A stretch of DNA of 64,000 nt from Aeromicrobium yanjiei (GCF_009649075.1 NZ_CP045737.1:1178001-1242000); one strand, 5' to 3'. Positions 51,591 through 60,708 are shown, counted from the stretch's first letter. Translations and numbers: made by a program. Notes: generated from the letters alone by a model not told the origin.

Positions 51591-52601
51591 ATGGAGCATC
51601 GATACCTTGGCAACAGTGGTCTCAAGATCTCGGAGATCGCCTACGGCAACTGGCTGACCCACGGCTCGCAGGTCGAGGAGGACGCTGCGACGGCCTGCGT
51701 GAGGCAGGCGCTCGACGAGGGCATCACGACCTTCGACACCGCCGACGTCTACGCCAACACCAAGGCGGAGTCGGTCCTCGGCCGTGCGCTGGCCGGCCAG
51801 CGCCGTGAGTCGCTGGAGATCCTCACGAAGGTCTACTGGACCACCGGACCCGGCGGGCCCAACGACTCGGGCCTGTCGCGCAAGCACATCATGGAGTCGA
51901 TCAACGGCTCGCTGACCCGTCTGCAGACCGACTATGTCGACCTCTACCAGGCCCACCGCTACGACATCGAGACCCCGCTCGAGGAGACGATGCAGGCGTT
52001 CGCCGACGTCGTCCGTGCCGGCAAGGCGCTCTACATCGGTGTCTCGGAGTGGACCGCCGACCAGATCCGCGATGGCCAGGAGCTGGCCCACCAGCTCGGC
52101 TTCTCCTTGATCTCGAGCCAGCCGCAGTACTCGATGCTGTGGCGGGTCATCGAGGACGAGGTGGTGCCGGCGAGCGAGGAGCTGGGGCTCAGCCAGATCG
52201 TCTGGTCGCCGATCGCCCAGGGTGTGCTGACGGGCAAGTACAAGCCCGGCCAGCCCGTGCCCGAGGGCTCGCGCGCCACCGACGACCAGGGCGGCGCGCA
52301 GAACATCAGCCGGTGGATGAAGGACCACGTGCTGGAGGCCGTGCAGCGGCTGCAGCCGATCGCCCACGCGGCCGACCTCACGATGGCGCAGCTCGCCGTG
52401 GCGTGGGTGCTGCGCCGGCCCAACATCGCCGCCGCGATCATCGGTGCCTCACGGCCCGAGCAGGTCACCGACAACGCCAAGGCGTCCGGCGTCGTGCTGG
52501 GCGATGACGTGATGGAGGCGATCGACGACGCGCTGGGCGACGTAGTGGTCCGGGATGCGTCGTTCACGGCCCGCCAGACGCCGGACACCCGCCCGACCTG
52601 A
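51591..52601 (+). CDS. Aldo/keto reductase, Kv-beta-like family
   Basis: A 336-residue NADPH-dependent oxidoreductase. FDTADVYANTKAESVLGRAL contains the catalytic Asp/Tyr, ILTKVYWTTG the catalytic Lys and LYQAHRYDIETPLEETM the His. The cofactor end ASRPEQVTDNAKASG is conserved. Resembles the voltage-gated potassium-channel beta-subunit group; physiological substrate unknown. Confidence 0.9.
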   Translation: MEHRYLGNSGLKISEIAYGNWLTHGSQVEEDAATACVRQALDEGITTFDTADVYANTKAESVLGRALAGQRRESLEILTKVYWTTGPGGPNDSGLSRKHIMESINGSLTRLQTDYVDLYQAHRYDIETPLEETMQAFADVVRAGKALYIGVSEWTADQIRDGQELAHQLGFSLISSQPQYSMLWRVIEDEVVPASEELGLSQIVWSPIAQGVLTGKYKPGQPVPEGSRATDDQGGAQNISRWMKDHVLEAVQRLQPIAHAADLTMAQLAVAWVLRRPNIAAAIIGASRPEQVTDNAKASGVVLGDDVMEAIDDALGDVVVRDASFTARQTPDTRPT

Positions 52602-52641
52602 TCGCCACGGGGTGGGCGTGGCCGCTCGATAGAGTGCGGCC

Positions 52642-53469
52642 ATGCCTACCCCTCTGCTGCGTGACGTCGTCGCGGTCCTCGACGAGCTCTACGATCCGTC
52701 GTGGGCGGACGACTGGGACGCGGTGGGCACCGTCGCGGGCGATCCGCAGGCCGAGGTCGGCCGGGTGCTGCTCGCGGTCGACCCGGTCAGTGCCGTCGTC
52801 GACGAGGCGATCGCGTGGGGCGCCGACCTCATCGTGACCCACCACCCGCTGTGGCTCAAGGGCGTGACCTCCGTCGCCGCGACCTCGCCGAAGGGTCGCG
52901 TCGTGCACAACCTCATCACCCACGGGATCGCGCTCCACGCGTGCCACACGAACGCCGACAGTCCTCGCCTCGGCGTGTCGGAGTCGATGGCGTACGCGCT
53001 GGGACTCTTCGACGTCCGCCCGCTCGAGCCCGACACCGACGACGAGCAGCCCGACCGTGGCAGCGGGCGCATCGGCGTCCTCCAGAGCCCCACGACCCTG
53101 GCGGCGTTCTCCGAGCACGTCGCCCGGAGCCTGCCGTCCCACCGAAGCGCCGTTCGCGTCGCGGGCGACCCCGGCCGGCCGGTCCGCACGGTCGCCCTGT
53201 GCGGCGGCTCGGGCGACTTCCTGCTCGGCGCGGCGCAGGCGCAGGGTGCCGACGTCTACGTGACGTCCGATCTGCGACACCACCCCGTCAGCGAGCATCT
53301 CGAGCAGCCCGATCCGTGCGCCGTGATCGACGTGCCGCACTGGTCGGCGGAGTGGACGTGGCTGCCGGTCGCCGCGTCAGCGCTGGCAGAACGGCTGCCA
53401 GAAGTGGAGGTCAAGGTCTCCACGATCGTGACCGATCCATGGACCGCGATCGTGCCGGGTACGGTGTGA
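52642..53469 (+). CDS. NIF3-like metal-binding protein (GTP cyclohydrolase 1 type 2 homologue)
   Basis: A 275-residue NIF3/YbgI-family protein with a dinuclear metal site: TNADSPRLGVSES, THHPLWLKG near residue 72 and HHPVSEH plus VIDVPHWSAEW at the C-terminal side. Cellular role unresolved in the family. It overlaps the zinc-ribbon coiled-coil gene by a GTGA junction; this pairing is conserved among actinobacteria and reaches the RNase H gene. Confidence 0.9.
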   Translation: MPTPLLRDVVAVLDELYDPSWADDWDAVGTVAGDPQAEVGRVLLAVDPVSAVVDEAIAWGADLIVTHHPLWLKGVTSVAATSPKGRVVHNLITHGIALHACHTNADSPRLGVSESMAYALGLFDVRPLEPDTDDEQPDRGSGRIGVLQSPTTLAAFSEHVARSLPSHRSAVRVAGDPGRPVRTVALCGGSGDFLLGAAQAQGADVYVTSDLRHHPVSEHLEQPDPCAVIDVPHWSAEWTWLPVAASALAERLPEVEVKVSTIVTDPWTAIVPGTV

Positions 53470-54212
53470 GGGTGAAAGCCGATCCCACCGCCCAGGCCGC
53501 GCTGCTCGCGCTGCAGTCCACGGACGCGATCCTCAGCCAGCTCCAGCACCGCCGCAACAACCTTCCCGAGCATGCCCGCATCAAGGAGCTCGAGGCCCAG
53601 ATCAAGGACGTCGACGGCACCCGCATCGAGCTCGACACGCAGGTCTCCGATCTGAGCCGTGCCCAGAAGAAGGCCGACGCCGAGGTCGAGCAGGTCAAGG
53701 CGCGACGGACTCGCGACGAGGAGCGGCTCAACTCCGGCGCGGTGAAGAACCCCAAGGACCTCGAGAGCCTCCAGCACGAGCTCGTCGCGCTCGAGCGCCG
53801 CATCTCGACCCTCGAGGACGATGAGCTCGAGGTCATGGAGAAGCTCGAGGACGCCCAGACCGGGCTCGCCTCGGTCCAGGCCGATCTCGACAGCCTCAAG
53901 ACCGAGCTCGCCGAGCAGGTCTCCGCACGCGACACCGCGATCGAGGTCATCGACCAGCAGGTCGCCGAGGCCCAGTCCGAGCGTGGCTCGACCGCCGAGG
54001 TCATCCCCGCCGATCTCATCACCCTCTACGACAAGCTGCGTGGCCAGTACGGCACGGGTGCCGCTGCGCTGCGTGCTCGCCGTTGTGAGGGCTGCCGCCT
54101 CGAGCTCAACGGTGCCGACCTGCGCGAGCTCGCCGCGGCGCCCGAGGACGACGTCCTGCGCTGCCCCGAGTGCAGCCGCATCCTGGTGCGTACGCCCGAA
54201 TCCGGCCTGTGA
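53466..54212 (+). CDS. Coiled-coil protein with C-terminal zinc ribbon (CT398-like)
   Basis: A 248-residue protein: an extended coiled coil (about residues 30-185, with ARIKELEAQIKDVDGTRIEL and ESLQHELVALERRISTLEDD) and a terminal zinc ribbon (CEGCRLELNG...CPECSRIL). Homologues such as chlamydial CT398 have been linked to secretion or RNA-related roles. Here it lies in an operon with NIF3 and RNase H. GTG 53466 overlaps the NIF3 stop; GTG 53472 is the alternative. Confidence 0.88.
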   Translation: MRVKADPTAQAALLALQSTDAILSQLQHRRNNLPEHARIKELEAQIKDVDGTRIELDTQVSDLSRAQKKADAEVEQVKARRTRDEERLNSGAVKNPKDLESLQHELVALERRISTLEDDELEVMEKLEDAQTGLASVQADLDSLKTELAEQVSARDTAIEVIDQQVAEAQSERGSTAEVIPADLITLYDKLRGQYGTGAAALRARRCEGCRLELNGADLRELAAAPEDDVLRCPECSRILVRTPESGL

Positions 54213-55309
54213 CCGATCGGGTCATCCTCGAGGCCGACGGCGGTTCACGCGGCAATCCGGGCCCCGCGTCGTACGGTGCGCTGATCCGTGACGCCGGCAC
54301 CGGACGGGTCATCGCCCAGCGGGGCGAGACGATCGGGCGGGCGACCAACAACGTCGCCGAGTACTCCGGGCTGATCGCAGGGCTCGAGCTCTATCGCGAG
54401 CACACGCCCGACGCCCGGCTGGAGGTCCGCATGGACTCCAAGCTCGTCATCGAGCAGATGGCCGGACGGTGGAGGATCAAGCACGCCGACATGATCCCGC
54501 TGGCCGAGAAGGCCCGCAGGCTCGCGCCCGCGGACGTCACCTGGACCTGGGTGCCGCGCGAGCGCAACAAGGACGCCGACGCGCTGGCCAACGCCGCGCT
54601 GGACGACGAACGTGACGGCGGCTCGGGTGTCGTGTCGGGCAGCGGCACGAGCGCTGCCGCCCCGTCCGCCCCGTCCACCGGATGGTCCGCGGCCGGTGGG
54701 CGCCCCACGACCCTCGTGCTGGTGCGTCACGGCGTCACGTCCGCGACCGAGCGCAAGGCCTTCTCCGGCAGCACGGGCGACGACCACGGCCTGACCGACG
54801 CGGGCCGCCAGCAGGCCGATCGAGCCGCGGCGTGGATCGCCGAGCGCGGTCCGGTCGACGCGATCGTCACGTCACCGCTGCTCCGCACCCGCGAGACCGC
54901 CGCCGTGATCGGCAGCGACCTCGGCCTGGACGTGAGCGTCGAGAGCGGACTGGCCGAGACGTCGTTCGGCGACTGGGACGGCTACACGTTCGCGGAGATC
55001 CAGGAGCGCTGGCCCGAGGAGATGTCCGCGTGGCTGGCCTCGACCGACGTCGCGCCGCCGGGCGGGGAGTCGTTCGCCGAGGTCGATCGGCGCATCACCG
55101 CGACCCGCGAGGCGTTGCTGGCGGCACATCCCGGCGAGACGGTGGTCGCGGTGAGCCACGTGACGCCCATCAAGCTGCTCGTGCGCCATGCGCTCGGCGC
55201 GCCCCTCGCCTCGATCTACAAGATGGAGCTGTCGCCGGCGTCGATCACGACGGTCGCGTGGTGGCCCGACGGCAACGCGTCGCTGCGCGGGTTCAACATC
55301 GTCCCGTAG
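54209..55309 (+). CDS. Bifunctional RNase H / histidine-phosphatase fusion
   Basis: A 366-residue fusion. Residues 1-135 are a type I RNase H (LEADGGSRGNPGPASYGALI, AEYSGLIAGLEL, MDSKLVIEQM, ERNKDADALANAALD; the acidic site is complete). A Ser/Ala/Pro linker follows, then a CobC/phosphoglycerate-mutase-like phosphatase from about 165 (LVLVRHGVTS with catalytic His, SPLLRTRETA, AVSHVTPIK). This matches the mycobacterial RnhC-CobC protein, which degrades RNA in hybrids and dephosphorylates alpha-ribazole phosphate. GTG start overlaps the previous stop. Confidence 0.93.
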   Translation: MTDRVILEADGGSRGNPGPASYGALIRDAGTGRVIAQRGETIGRATNNVAEYSGLIAGLELYREHTPDARLEVRMDSKLVIEQMAGRWRIKHADMIPLAEKARRLAPADVTWTWVPRERNKDADALANAALDDERDGGSGVVSGSGTSAAAPSAPSTGWSAAGGRPTTLVLVRHGVTSATERKAFSGSTGDDHGLTDAGRQQADRAAAWIAERGPVDAIVTSPLLRTRETAAVIGSDLGLDVSVESGLAETSFGDWDGYTFAEIQERWPEEMSAWLASTDVAPPGGESFAEVDRRITATREALLAAHPGETVVAVSHVTPIKLLVRHALGAPLASIYKMELSPASITTVAWWPDGNASLRGFNIVP

Positions 55310-55325
55310 AACTGGCCCGGCGCCG

Positions 55326-56099
55326 TCAGGACGTCGCGACCTCGTCGACCACGACGTCGAGCCGTCCGCCGTGACGCTCGACCGTCCAGCCCAGATCCTG
55401 CAGCACGCCCTGGAGCTCGTCGACGCTTCGAGGATCGGCGCCCGACTCCATCAGCCCGCGGACGATGCGTCCCTTGGTGGCCTTGTTGAAGTGGCTGACG
55501 ACCTTGCGCTTGCCCTGGTGCTCGTGGAGCACCCGCATCGTGGCCGTACGTCCCGTGATGTCGGCCGGAGGCTTGCCGAGCGCCGTGTAGGTGCCTGAGC
55601 GCAGGTCGACCAGCAGGCCGTCGCCGACCTCGTCCTGCATGACCTGGGGGAGGGTCGTGCGCCACCGGGCCGCGACCGTGCCGAGTCGGGGGAGCGTGAC
55701 GGTGCCGGACAACCGGTACGCCGGGATGTGGTCGTCGGGGCGGACGAGGCCGAACAGTGCGCTCGCGATCGCGATCGTGGAGTCCGCTCGGCCGCGTGCG
55801 GCCTCGTCGAGCGATGGCAGGTCCAGGGCCGAGAACAGGACGCCGGTGTAGATCGCGTCGGCGCGCGCCGTGGGCTCGTTGGTCAGGGCCGCGTTGACGG
55901 CGATCGCGCCGGCCTGGGTCGGACCGAGACCGAGCACCTCGGCGGCATGCTCAGGCTTGCCGTTGCAGAGCTTGACGAGGCTGCGCAGCAGCACCTCGCG
56001 CACGGGGGTCAGGGCGGGGAAGGACAGCGTCTCGAGGTCGAGCGGGGATCCGGACTCCGGCCGGGTCTTGCCTTCGGACGGGGGAAGCAGGATCAGCAC
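55326..56099 (-). CDS. yaaA: YaaA (DUF328) peroxide-stress protein
   Basis: A 257-residue member of the YaaA family, which limits free iron during peroxide stress in E. coli. The N-terminus MLILLPPSEGKTRPESGSPL, YTGVLFSALDLPSL and the C-terminal KVVSHFNKATKGRIVRGLME are diagnostic. Converges with the RNase H gene with a 16-base gap. AhpE elsewhere in the window is a functional relative. Confidence 0.9.
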   Translation of the reverse strand: MLILLPPSEGKTRPESGSPLDLETLSFPALTPVREVLLRSLVKLCNGKPEHAAEVLGLGPTQAGAIAVNAALTNEPTARADAIYTGVLFSALDLPSLDEAARGRADSTIAIASALFGLVRPDDHIPAYRLSGTVTLPRLGTVAARWRTTLPQVMQDEVGDGLLVDLRSGTYTALGKPPADITGRTATMRVLHEHQGKRKVVSHFNKATKGRIVRGLMESGADPRSVDELQGVLQDLGWTVERHGGRLDVVVDEVATS

Positions 56100-56124
56100 G
56101 TGACGACCCTAGCCGGGCGGGTCC

Positions 56125-57186
56125 TCACCAGATCAGGGACGTCCATGCCCACAGGACGACCGTGCACAGCAGCACGAGCGGCGGCGTCGTGAGGACGCCC
56201 AGCAGGTGGAACTCGCGCACCGACGACACCGCCTTGCCACCGGCCTGACGCCACAGCAGGTTGGCGACCGAGCCGATCAGGGTCAGGTTGGCGCCGACGT
56301 TGACGCCGACGAGGAGCGCGAGCACCGCGGCGGGGCCTGCGGCGTCCGCTGCCGGCAGCAGCAGGAGCGTCGCGGGCAGGTTGTTGACGACGTTGGCCGC
56401 GATCATCGCGACCACCGCGACGATCAGCAGCGAGCCGAGCCCGGTCCCGGACGGCATCGCGTCGTCGAACCACGCGCCGACCGGCGTCGAGCCGAGCCAC
56501 GACACCACGAACGCCCACGTGAGGACCAGGGCTGCGAGGGGAAGGTTCGCGGCGGCGCGCAGGTCACGCCAGCTCGTCCGGCGCCTCACGAGCGCGTACG
56601 TCCCGACGAGGATCGCGCCCGCGGTCGCCGGGATCCACGGATCGGTGCCTCCGGCCAGGGCCAGCAGCACGACGACGACCACCGCAAGGGGGAACAGGGG
56701 GAGCGCGAAGTCGTCCTCGAGGGCCGGCGCAGGTGTCCGCAGCTCGTCGGCGAACCAGAACCGCAGGATGACGTACTCCGCCGCGACCGCCACCACCCAG
56801 ACCGGCAGCATGGCCCACGCGAAGCCGAGGAAGGTCAGGCCCGTGGACCCGAACACCAGCAGGTTCGTCAGGTTGGAGACGGGCAGCAGGGTCGAGCCGG
56901 AGTTGGCGAGCCGCACGGTCGCGTAGGCGTACGAGCGCCGGGCCGATGCCGCGAGCAGGACGGGCGTCAGCAGCACGACCGTCGCGTCGAGGCTCATGGT
57001 CGCGGTGACCACCGCTGCCAGGCCCACCGCCAGCGCGAGCAACCGGTGGGCGGAGCCGTGGGACCAGCTCGCGATGTGGCGGCCGAGGACGTCGAACAGT
57101 CCCTCGTCCGCGCACGCCCGGGCCAGCACCATCATCGCGACGAGGAAGGCGACGATCGCCGTCAGGGAGCCCAGGTCGTGTGTCAC
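56125..57186 (-). CDS. SLC13/ArsB-type ion permease
   Basis: A 353-residue integral membrane protein with about ten hydrophobic segments. Two re-entrant-type motifs are visible: VRLANSGSTLLPVSNLTNLL and AANVVNNLPATLLLLPAADA, with LVGVNVGANLTLIGSVANLL, typical of the ArsB/citrate-type anion transporter superfamily. Substrate (anion, arsenite or dicarboxylate) cannot be set; no arsenic genes are adjacent. Confidence 0.85.
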   Translation of the reverse strand: MTHDLGSLTAIVAFLVAMMVLARACADEGLFDVLGRHIASWSHGSAHRLLALAVGLAAVVTATMSLDATVVLLTPVLLAASARRSYAYATVRLANSGSTLLPVSNLTNLLVFGSTGLTFLGFAWAMLPVWVVAVAAEYVILRFWFADELRTPAPALEDDFALPLFPLAVVVVVLLALAGGTDPWIPATAGAILVGTYALVRRRTSWRDLRAAANLPLAALVLTWAFVVSWLGSTPVGAWFDDAMPSGTGLGSLLIVAVVAMIAANVVNNLPATLLLLPAADAAGPAAVLALLVGVNVGANLTLIGSVANLLWRQAGGKAVSSVREFHLLGVLTTPPLVLLCTVVLWAWTSLIW

Positions 57187-57205
57187 GCCGCGAATCTACT
57201 GATCG

Positions 57206-57778
57206 TCACAGCACGCCCTCGAGGATCAGCAGCACGCCGAACACGACGAACGCCGCCGTGGCGCCGATCTTGATGGCCCGATCGGGCAGGTGCTTGCCGA
57301 GGATCGCGCCGACGCCGATCGCGAGGGCGTCGGCCGCGACCATGCCGACCGTGCTGCCGATCCACGTGCCGAGCCAGCCCTCCTGCGTCGCGAGGGTGAT
57401 CGTCGCGAGCATGGTCTTGTCACCGAGCTCGGCGAGGAAGAACGCGACGCCGACGGCCAGGATCGCCGCGCCCTGGCTGAGCCGCGCCTTGTCCGCCTCG
57501 CCCTCGGTGAGCTCGTCGCCGCGCCAGGTCCACGCCGCGAACAGCAGGAAGGCGACGCCGGCGACGATCGAGATGATGTGCTGGCTGTCTGCGAAGCTGT
57601 CGCCGATCCACGCCCCGATGCCGACCGATGCCAGGTGCACGATCGCGGTGGCCACGCTGATGCCGATGATGACGTCGCGCACCTTGTAGCGCGTCGCGAA
57701 CGTCATCGCCATGAGCTGGCTCTTGTCACCGAGCTCGGCCACGAAGATCACGGCAGTGCTCAGCAGGAAGGCGTACAT
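57206..57778 (-). CDS. GDT1/TMEM165-family manganese exporter (MneA-like)
   Basis: A 190-residue protein with six membrane helices in two homologous halves, each with the family motif: FVAELGDKSQLMAM near residue 15 and FFLAELGDKTMLATIT near 115. UPF0016/GDT1 proteins move Mn2+ (or Ca2+) out of the cytosol. The riboswitch upstream, of the Mn2+-sensing class, supports manganese export. ATG 57778 (MYAFLLSTAVIF) is right after the leader; the much longer open frame upstream is the riboswitch, not protein. Confidence 0.92.
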   Translation of the reverse strand: MYAFLLSTAVIFVAELGDKSQLMAMTFATRYKVRDVIIGISVATAIVHLASVGIGAWIGDSFADSQHIISIVAGVAFLLFAAWTWRGDELTEGEADKARLSQGAAILAVGVAFFLAELGDKTMLATITLATQEGWLGTWIGSTVGMVAADALAIGVGAILGKHLPDRAIKIGATAAFVVFGVLLILEGVL

Positions 57779-57784
57779 GAAAGA

Positions 57785-57830
57785 AAAAGACCCCTCGTCC
57801 GCCTGGACGAAGAGCCTGGACGACGAGTCT
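57785..57830 (-). terminator. Leader hairpin with U-tract before the manganese exporter
   Basis: Read on the minus strand, a GC-rich imperfect hairpin (GACTCGTC...GACGAGGGGTC) is followed by TTTTTCTTTC that runs up to the ATG. It lies between the Mn2+ aptamer and the gene, so it is a candidate for the expression platform. Pairing is imperfect; low certainty. Confidence 0.45.
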
Positions 57831-57860
57831 TCGACCAGGTACGTCAATGACACATCTGGT

Positions 57861-57959
57861 CGAAAGTCTCGTCCGCCACCGAGGTGGCCTGCTGCACCGG
57901 ACTCCACAGCCTCGTGGGGTCAGTATGTCGACACAGCCGTTGGGGACTACTCCCTTTCG
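57861..57959 (-). promoter_or_regulatory. yybP-ykoY manganese riboswitch
   Basis: Read on the minus strand, the leader starts CGAAAGGGAGTAG and ends GGCGGACGAGACTTTCG. These are the two conserved halves of the yybP-ykoY motif around the P1 stem (CGAAAG paired with CTTTCG). Conserved internal loops (CGACATACTGACC, GGCCACCTCGGTGGCGGAC) lie between. The class senses Mn2+ and commonly precedes GDT1-type exporters, as here. Recognised by eye; a covariance search was not possible. Confidence 0.88.
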
Positions 57960-58017
57960 CGCCTGAAGCCTATCGGACGTCGGTGCACCCCTTGGCAGGC
58001 GGTAGGATCGGGGACGC

Positions 58018-58439
58018 GAATGAGTCGGCCGGGCGGCCGCGGCACCGGGTCGTACGACCACGGTGTCGAGGAAAGTCCGGACTCCGCAGAGCGACGGTGG
58101 TGGCTAACGGCCACCCACGGCGACGTGCGGGACAGTGCCACAGAGAACAGACCGCCAGCGGCCTGCGCCTTCGGGCGCAGGTGCGGGTAAGGGTGAAACG
58201 GTGAGGTAAGAGCTCACCAGCGCTCCGGGTGACCGGGGCGGCTAGGTAAACCCCACCGGGAGCAAGACCAAGAGGACTCCTCCGCGTGCGGAGGGGTCTG
58301 CGCTGACGGGCTGCTCGTCCGATGTCAGCGGGTAGGTTGCACGAGGCGTCCAGCAATGGGCGTCCCAGATGGATGGTCGCCCGGGCCGGTGGAGTGATCC
58401 GCTGGTCTGACAGGATCCGGCTTACAGGCCGGCTCATTC
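58018..58439 (+). ncRNA. rnpB: RNase P RNA, bacterial class A
   Basis: Catalytic RNA that matures the 5' ends of tRNAs. The 422-nt region shows the class A hallmarks in order: GAGGAAAGTCCGGACTCC (CR I), CAGAGAACAGACCGCC, GGGTAAGGGTGAAACGGTGAG (CR II/III), GGTAAACCCC, AGATGGATGGTCGCC and the terminal ACAGGATCCGGCTTACAGGC (CR V). The ends pair (GAATGAG with CTCATTC), closing helix P1. A small open frame begins 5 bases after it. Confidence 0.98.
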
Positions 58440-58444
58440 GCCCC

Positions 58445-58621
58445 ATGACCACGACGTTCACGCCCCAGGACGTGGCCGATCCCGGTGACGACCTGCTCGG
58501 CCGCATCCGTCTGCGCAAGGTGTTCGCCGGCACCCTGCTCGAGCCGTCCTGGAAGTTCCCGAGCTCCTACGAGCCGGCTGCGGAGCAGACACTGGGGTCT
58601 CTGCGCGTCGAGCAAGCCTGA
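58445..58621 (+). CDS. Possible 58-residue protein directly after rnpB
   Basis: ATG 58445 opens MTTTFTPQDVADPGDDLLGR and ends GSLRVEQA. No known family, signal or membrane segment. No good ribosome-binding site exists apart from the 3' end of RNase P RNA itself. It could be a real small gene, or chance in GC-rich sequence. Listed at low confidence because codon use looks acceptable. Confidence 0.35.
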   Translation: MTTTFTPQDVADPGDDLLGRIRLRKVFAGTLLEPSWKFPSSYEPAAEQTLGSLRVEQA

Positions 58622-58781
58622 GCAGCGGTCGGGCGGGGACGTACTCCCTCGCGCCATGGTGTGGAATGTTGTCGCCAGTGGTCGGGTGACAGTTTGACGG
58701 GGAGGGGGCGTGGGTACGCCAGACCACGGCCCCTCTTCGGAGGCGAGGCTCCCACCCACCGATCTTCTTTCAGGAGTACGC

Positions 58782-59615
58782 ATGACCGTGCCCAACATTG
58801 CCCTCAACAACGGCGTCGAGATCCCGCAGCTGGGGTTCGGTGTCTTCCAGATCGATCCGTCCGAGACCAAGGACGCGACGCTCACGGCCCTCGAGGTCGG
58901 CTACCGGCACATCGACACGGCCGAGATGTACGGCAACGAGAAGGAGGTCGGCGAGGCGATCCGCGAGTCCGGCATCCCGCGTGACGAGATCTTCGTGACG
59001 AGCAAGCTCAACAACGGTTTCCACGCGCCCGACGATGCGGTCAAGGCGTTCGAGGGCACCCTTGAGGCGCTCGGTCTGGACAAGATCGACCTGTTCCTCA
59101 TCCACTGGCCGCTGCCGGGCATCGACGTCGACTTCGTCGACACCTGGAAGACCCTCGAGGGGTTCTACCGCGACGGCCGCGCTCGCTCGATCGGCGTCTC
59201 CAACTTCCAGCCGACCCACCTGCGTCGCGTGATCCAGGAGGGCGAGATCGTTCCGGCCGTCAACCAGATCGAGGTGCACCCCTACCTGACGCAGGACGAG
59301 GTCCGCGCGGTCAACACCGAGCACGGCGTCGCGACCGAGGCCTGGTCGCCGATCGCCCAGGGCCTCGTGCTGGACAACCCCGTCGTCACGGGGCTGGCCA
59401 ACGACAAGGGCAAGACGCCCGCCCAGGTGGTCCTGCGCTGGCACGTGCAGCGCGGCGACATCATCTTCCCCAAGTCGGTGACGCGCAGCCGCGTCGAGGA
59501 GAACTTCGACATCTTCGACTTCGAGCTCACCGACGGTGAGATGGGCACGATCAGCGCTCTCAACAAGGACGAGCGCACCGGCCCCGACCCGGACGTGTTC
59601 AACTACATCCCCTGA
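58782..59615 (+). CDS. Aldo/keto reductase (2,5-diketo-D-gluconate reductase type)
   Basis: A 277-residue AKR of the DkgA/B group. FQIDPSETKDATLTALEVGY then RHIDTAEMYGNEKEVG (catalytic Asp, Tyr), FVTSKLNN (Lys) and LFLIHWPLPG (His) form the tetrad. The cofactor tail is FPKSVTRSRVEENFDIFDF. ATG 58782 follows CAGGAGT. NADPH-dependent reduction of keto sugars or aldehydes is expected. Confidence 0.93.
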   Translation: MTVPNIALNNGVEIPQLGFGVFQIDPSETKDATLTALEVGYRHIDTAEMYGNEKEVGEAIRESGIPRDEIFVTSKLNNGFHAPDDAVKAFEGTLEALGLDKIDLFLIHWPLPGIDVDFVDTWKTLEGFYRDGRARSIGVSNFQPTHLRRVIQEGEIVPAVNQIEVHPYLTQDEVRAVNTEHGVATEAWSPIAQGLVLDNPVVTGLANDKGKTPAQVVLRWHVQRGDIIFPKSVTRSRVEENFDIFDFELTDGEMGTISALNKDERTGPDPDVFNYIP

Positions 59616-59645
59616 CACCGGAGCCCCTCCGGCGCGCCCGGGGAC

Positions 59646-59760
59646 CGACGATGAGGGTTTGGGGTAGCTAGCGCAGCCGCAACCCCTCACCCTCGGGCGC
59701 GGCCGGCACCGACGATGAGGGTTTGGGGTAGTCACCGCTACCGCAAACCCTCATCGTTCG
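59646..59760. repeat. Two GATGAGGGTTT hairpin units between convergent genes
   Basis: Unit 1 begins at 59650 (GATGAGGGTTTGGGGTAG) with a degraded right arm (AACCCCTCACCCTCGG). Unit 2 has a perfect stem of GATGAGGGTTT (59714-59724) and AAACCCTCATC (59745-59755). Both share the 5' half and the GGGGTAG loop start. Found between the AKR (+) and map (-), so they may act as a bidirectional terminator. Related units lie at 62203 and 62267. Confidence 0.88.
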
Positions 59761-59808
59761 TCCTCCTCCGGCGCGGAGCCACGCAGACCACGGCGCCGGG
59801 ATCCCGAC

Positions 59809-60657
59809 CTACGACAGGGTCAGGATCTCGGCGCCGTTCGACGTCACCAGCAGGGTGTGCTCGAACTGCGCGGTCCGGGACCGGTCTCGGGTCGTGGCGG
59901 TCCACCCGTCGTCCCACATGTCCCAGTCGATCGAGCCCAGCGTGAGCATCGGCTCGATCGTGAACGTCATGCCGGGCTGCATCACGGTGTCGGCCGACGG
60001 GTCGTCGTAGTGGGGGATGACGAGCCCGTCGTGGAAGGCCGGGCCGACCCCGTGCCCGGTGAAGTCACGCACGACGCCGTAGCCGAACCGCTTGGCGTAC
60101 GTCTCGATGACCCGGCCGATCACGTTGATCTCCCGACCCGGCTTGACCGCGCGGATCGCCCGCATCGTGGCCTCCTGCGTGCGCTCGACCAGCAGTCGCG
60201 ACTCCTGGTCGACGTCGCCCACGAGATAGGTCTTGTTGGTGTCCCCGTGGACGCCCCCGATGTACGCCGTGATGTCGATGTTGACGATGTCGCCGTCCTC
60301 GAGCGGACGATCGTCGGGGATGCCGTGGCAGATGACCTCGTTGACGCTGCTGCACAAGGACTTGGGATAGCCCCGGTAGCCCAGCGTCGACGGATAGGCG
60401 CCCTGCGCGACGATGAACTCGTGGCCGATCCGGTCCAGCTCGTCGGTCGTGACGCCCGGTGCGATCGCGGCCTCGACGGCGTCCAGCGCCTGCGCCGCGA
60501 TCCGGCCGGCGATCCGCATGGCCTCGATCGTCTCGGCGTCCCGCACGAGCGGGCCGCGATAGGGCAGGGGAGCGATCTGTCCGACGTACTCGGGACGTTC
60601 GATCGAGGCGGGGACGGGGCGGCGGGCCGAGACACGGCCGGCGGTCAGGACACTCAC
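59809..60657 (-). CDS. map: Methionine aminopeptidase, type I
   Basis: Removes N-terminal Met from nascent proteins; dinuclear-metal pita-bread enzyme. The 282-residue protein has the ligands in [19 protein letters not shown] (two Asp), [14 protein letters not shown] (His), [10 protein letters not shown] (Glu) and QFEHTLLVT (Glu). An N-terminal extension of about 40 residues ([20 protein letters not shown]) resembles the SH3-ligand-type extension of mycobacterial MapB. A second map copy near the ribosomal operons is typical for actinobacteria. Confidence 0.95.
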   Translation of the reverse strand: MSVLTAGRVSARRPVPASIERPEYVGQIAPLPYRGPLVRDAETIEAMRIAGRIAAQALDAVEAAIAPGVTTDELDRIGHEFIVAQGAYPSTLGYRGYPKSLCSSVNEVICHGIPDDRPLEDGDIVNIDITAYIGGVHGDTNKTYLVGDVDQESRLLVERTQEATMRAIRAVKPGREINVIGRVIETYAKRFGYGVVRDFTGHGVGPAFHDGLVIPHYDDPSADTVMQPGMTFTIEPMLTLGSIDWDMWDDGWTATTRDRSRTAQFEHTLLVTSNGAEILTLS

Positions 60658-60708
60658 GCGGGGAGTTTAGTGGGAGCACCCGAGCCCGGGTTGGGGCAGG
60701 ATGGGCAC

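Noticed and set aside
48147-52367. A 1406-residue minus-strand open frame
   Set aside because: Antisense to the lipoprotein, RecQ and aldo/keto reductase genes; Arg/Asp/Val-rich composition with no domain. The same applies to the 1433-residue frame at 27651-31952 opposite dgt and dnaG.
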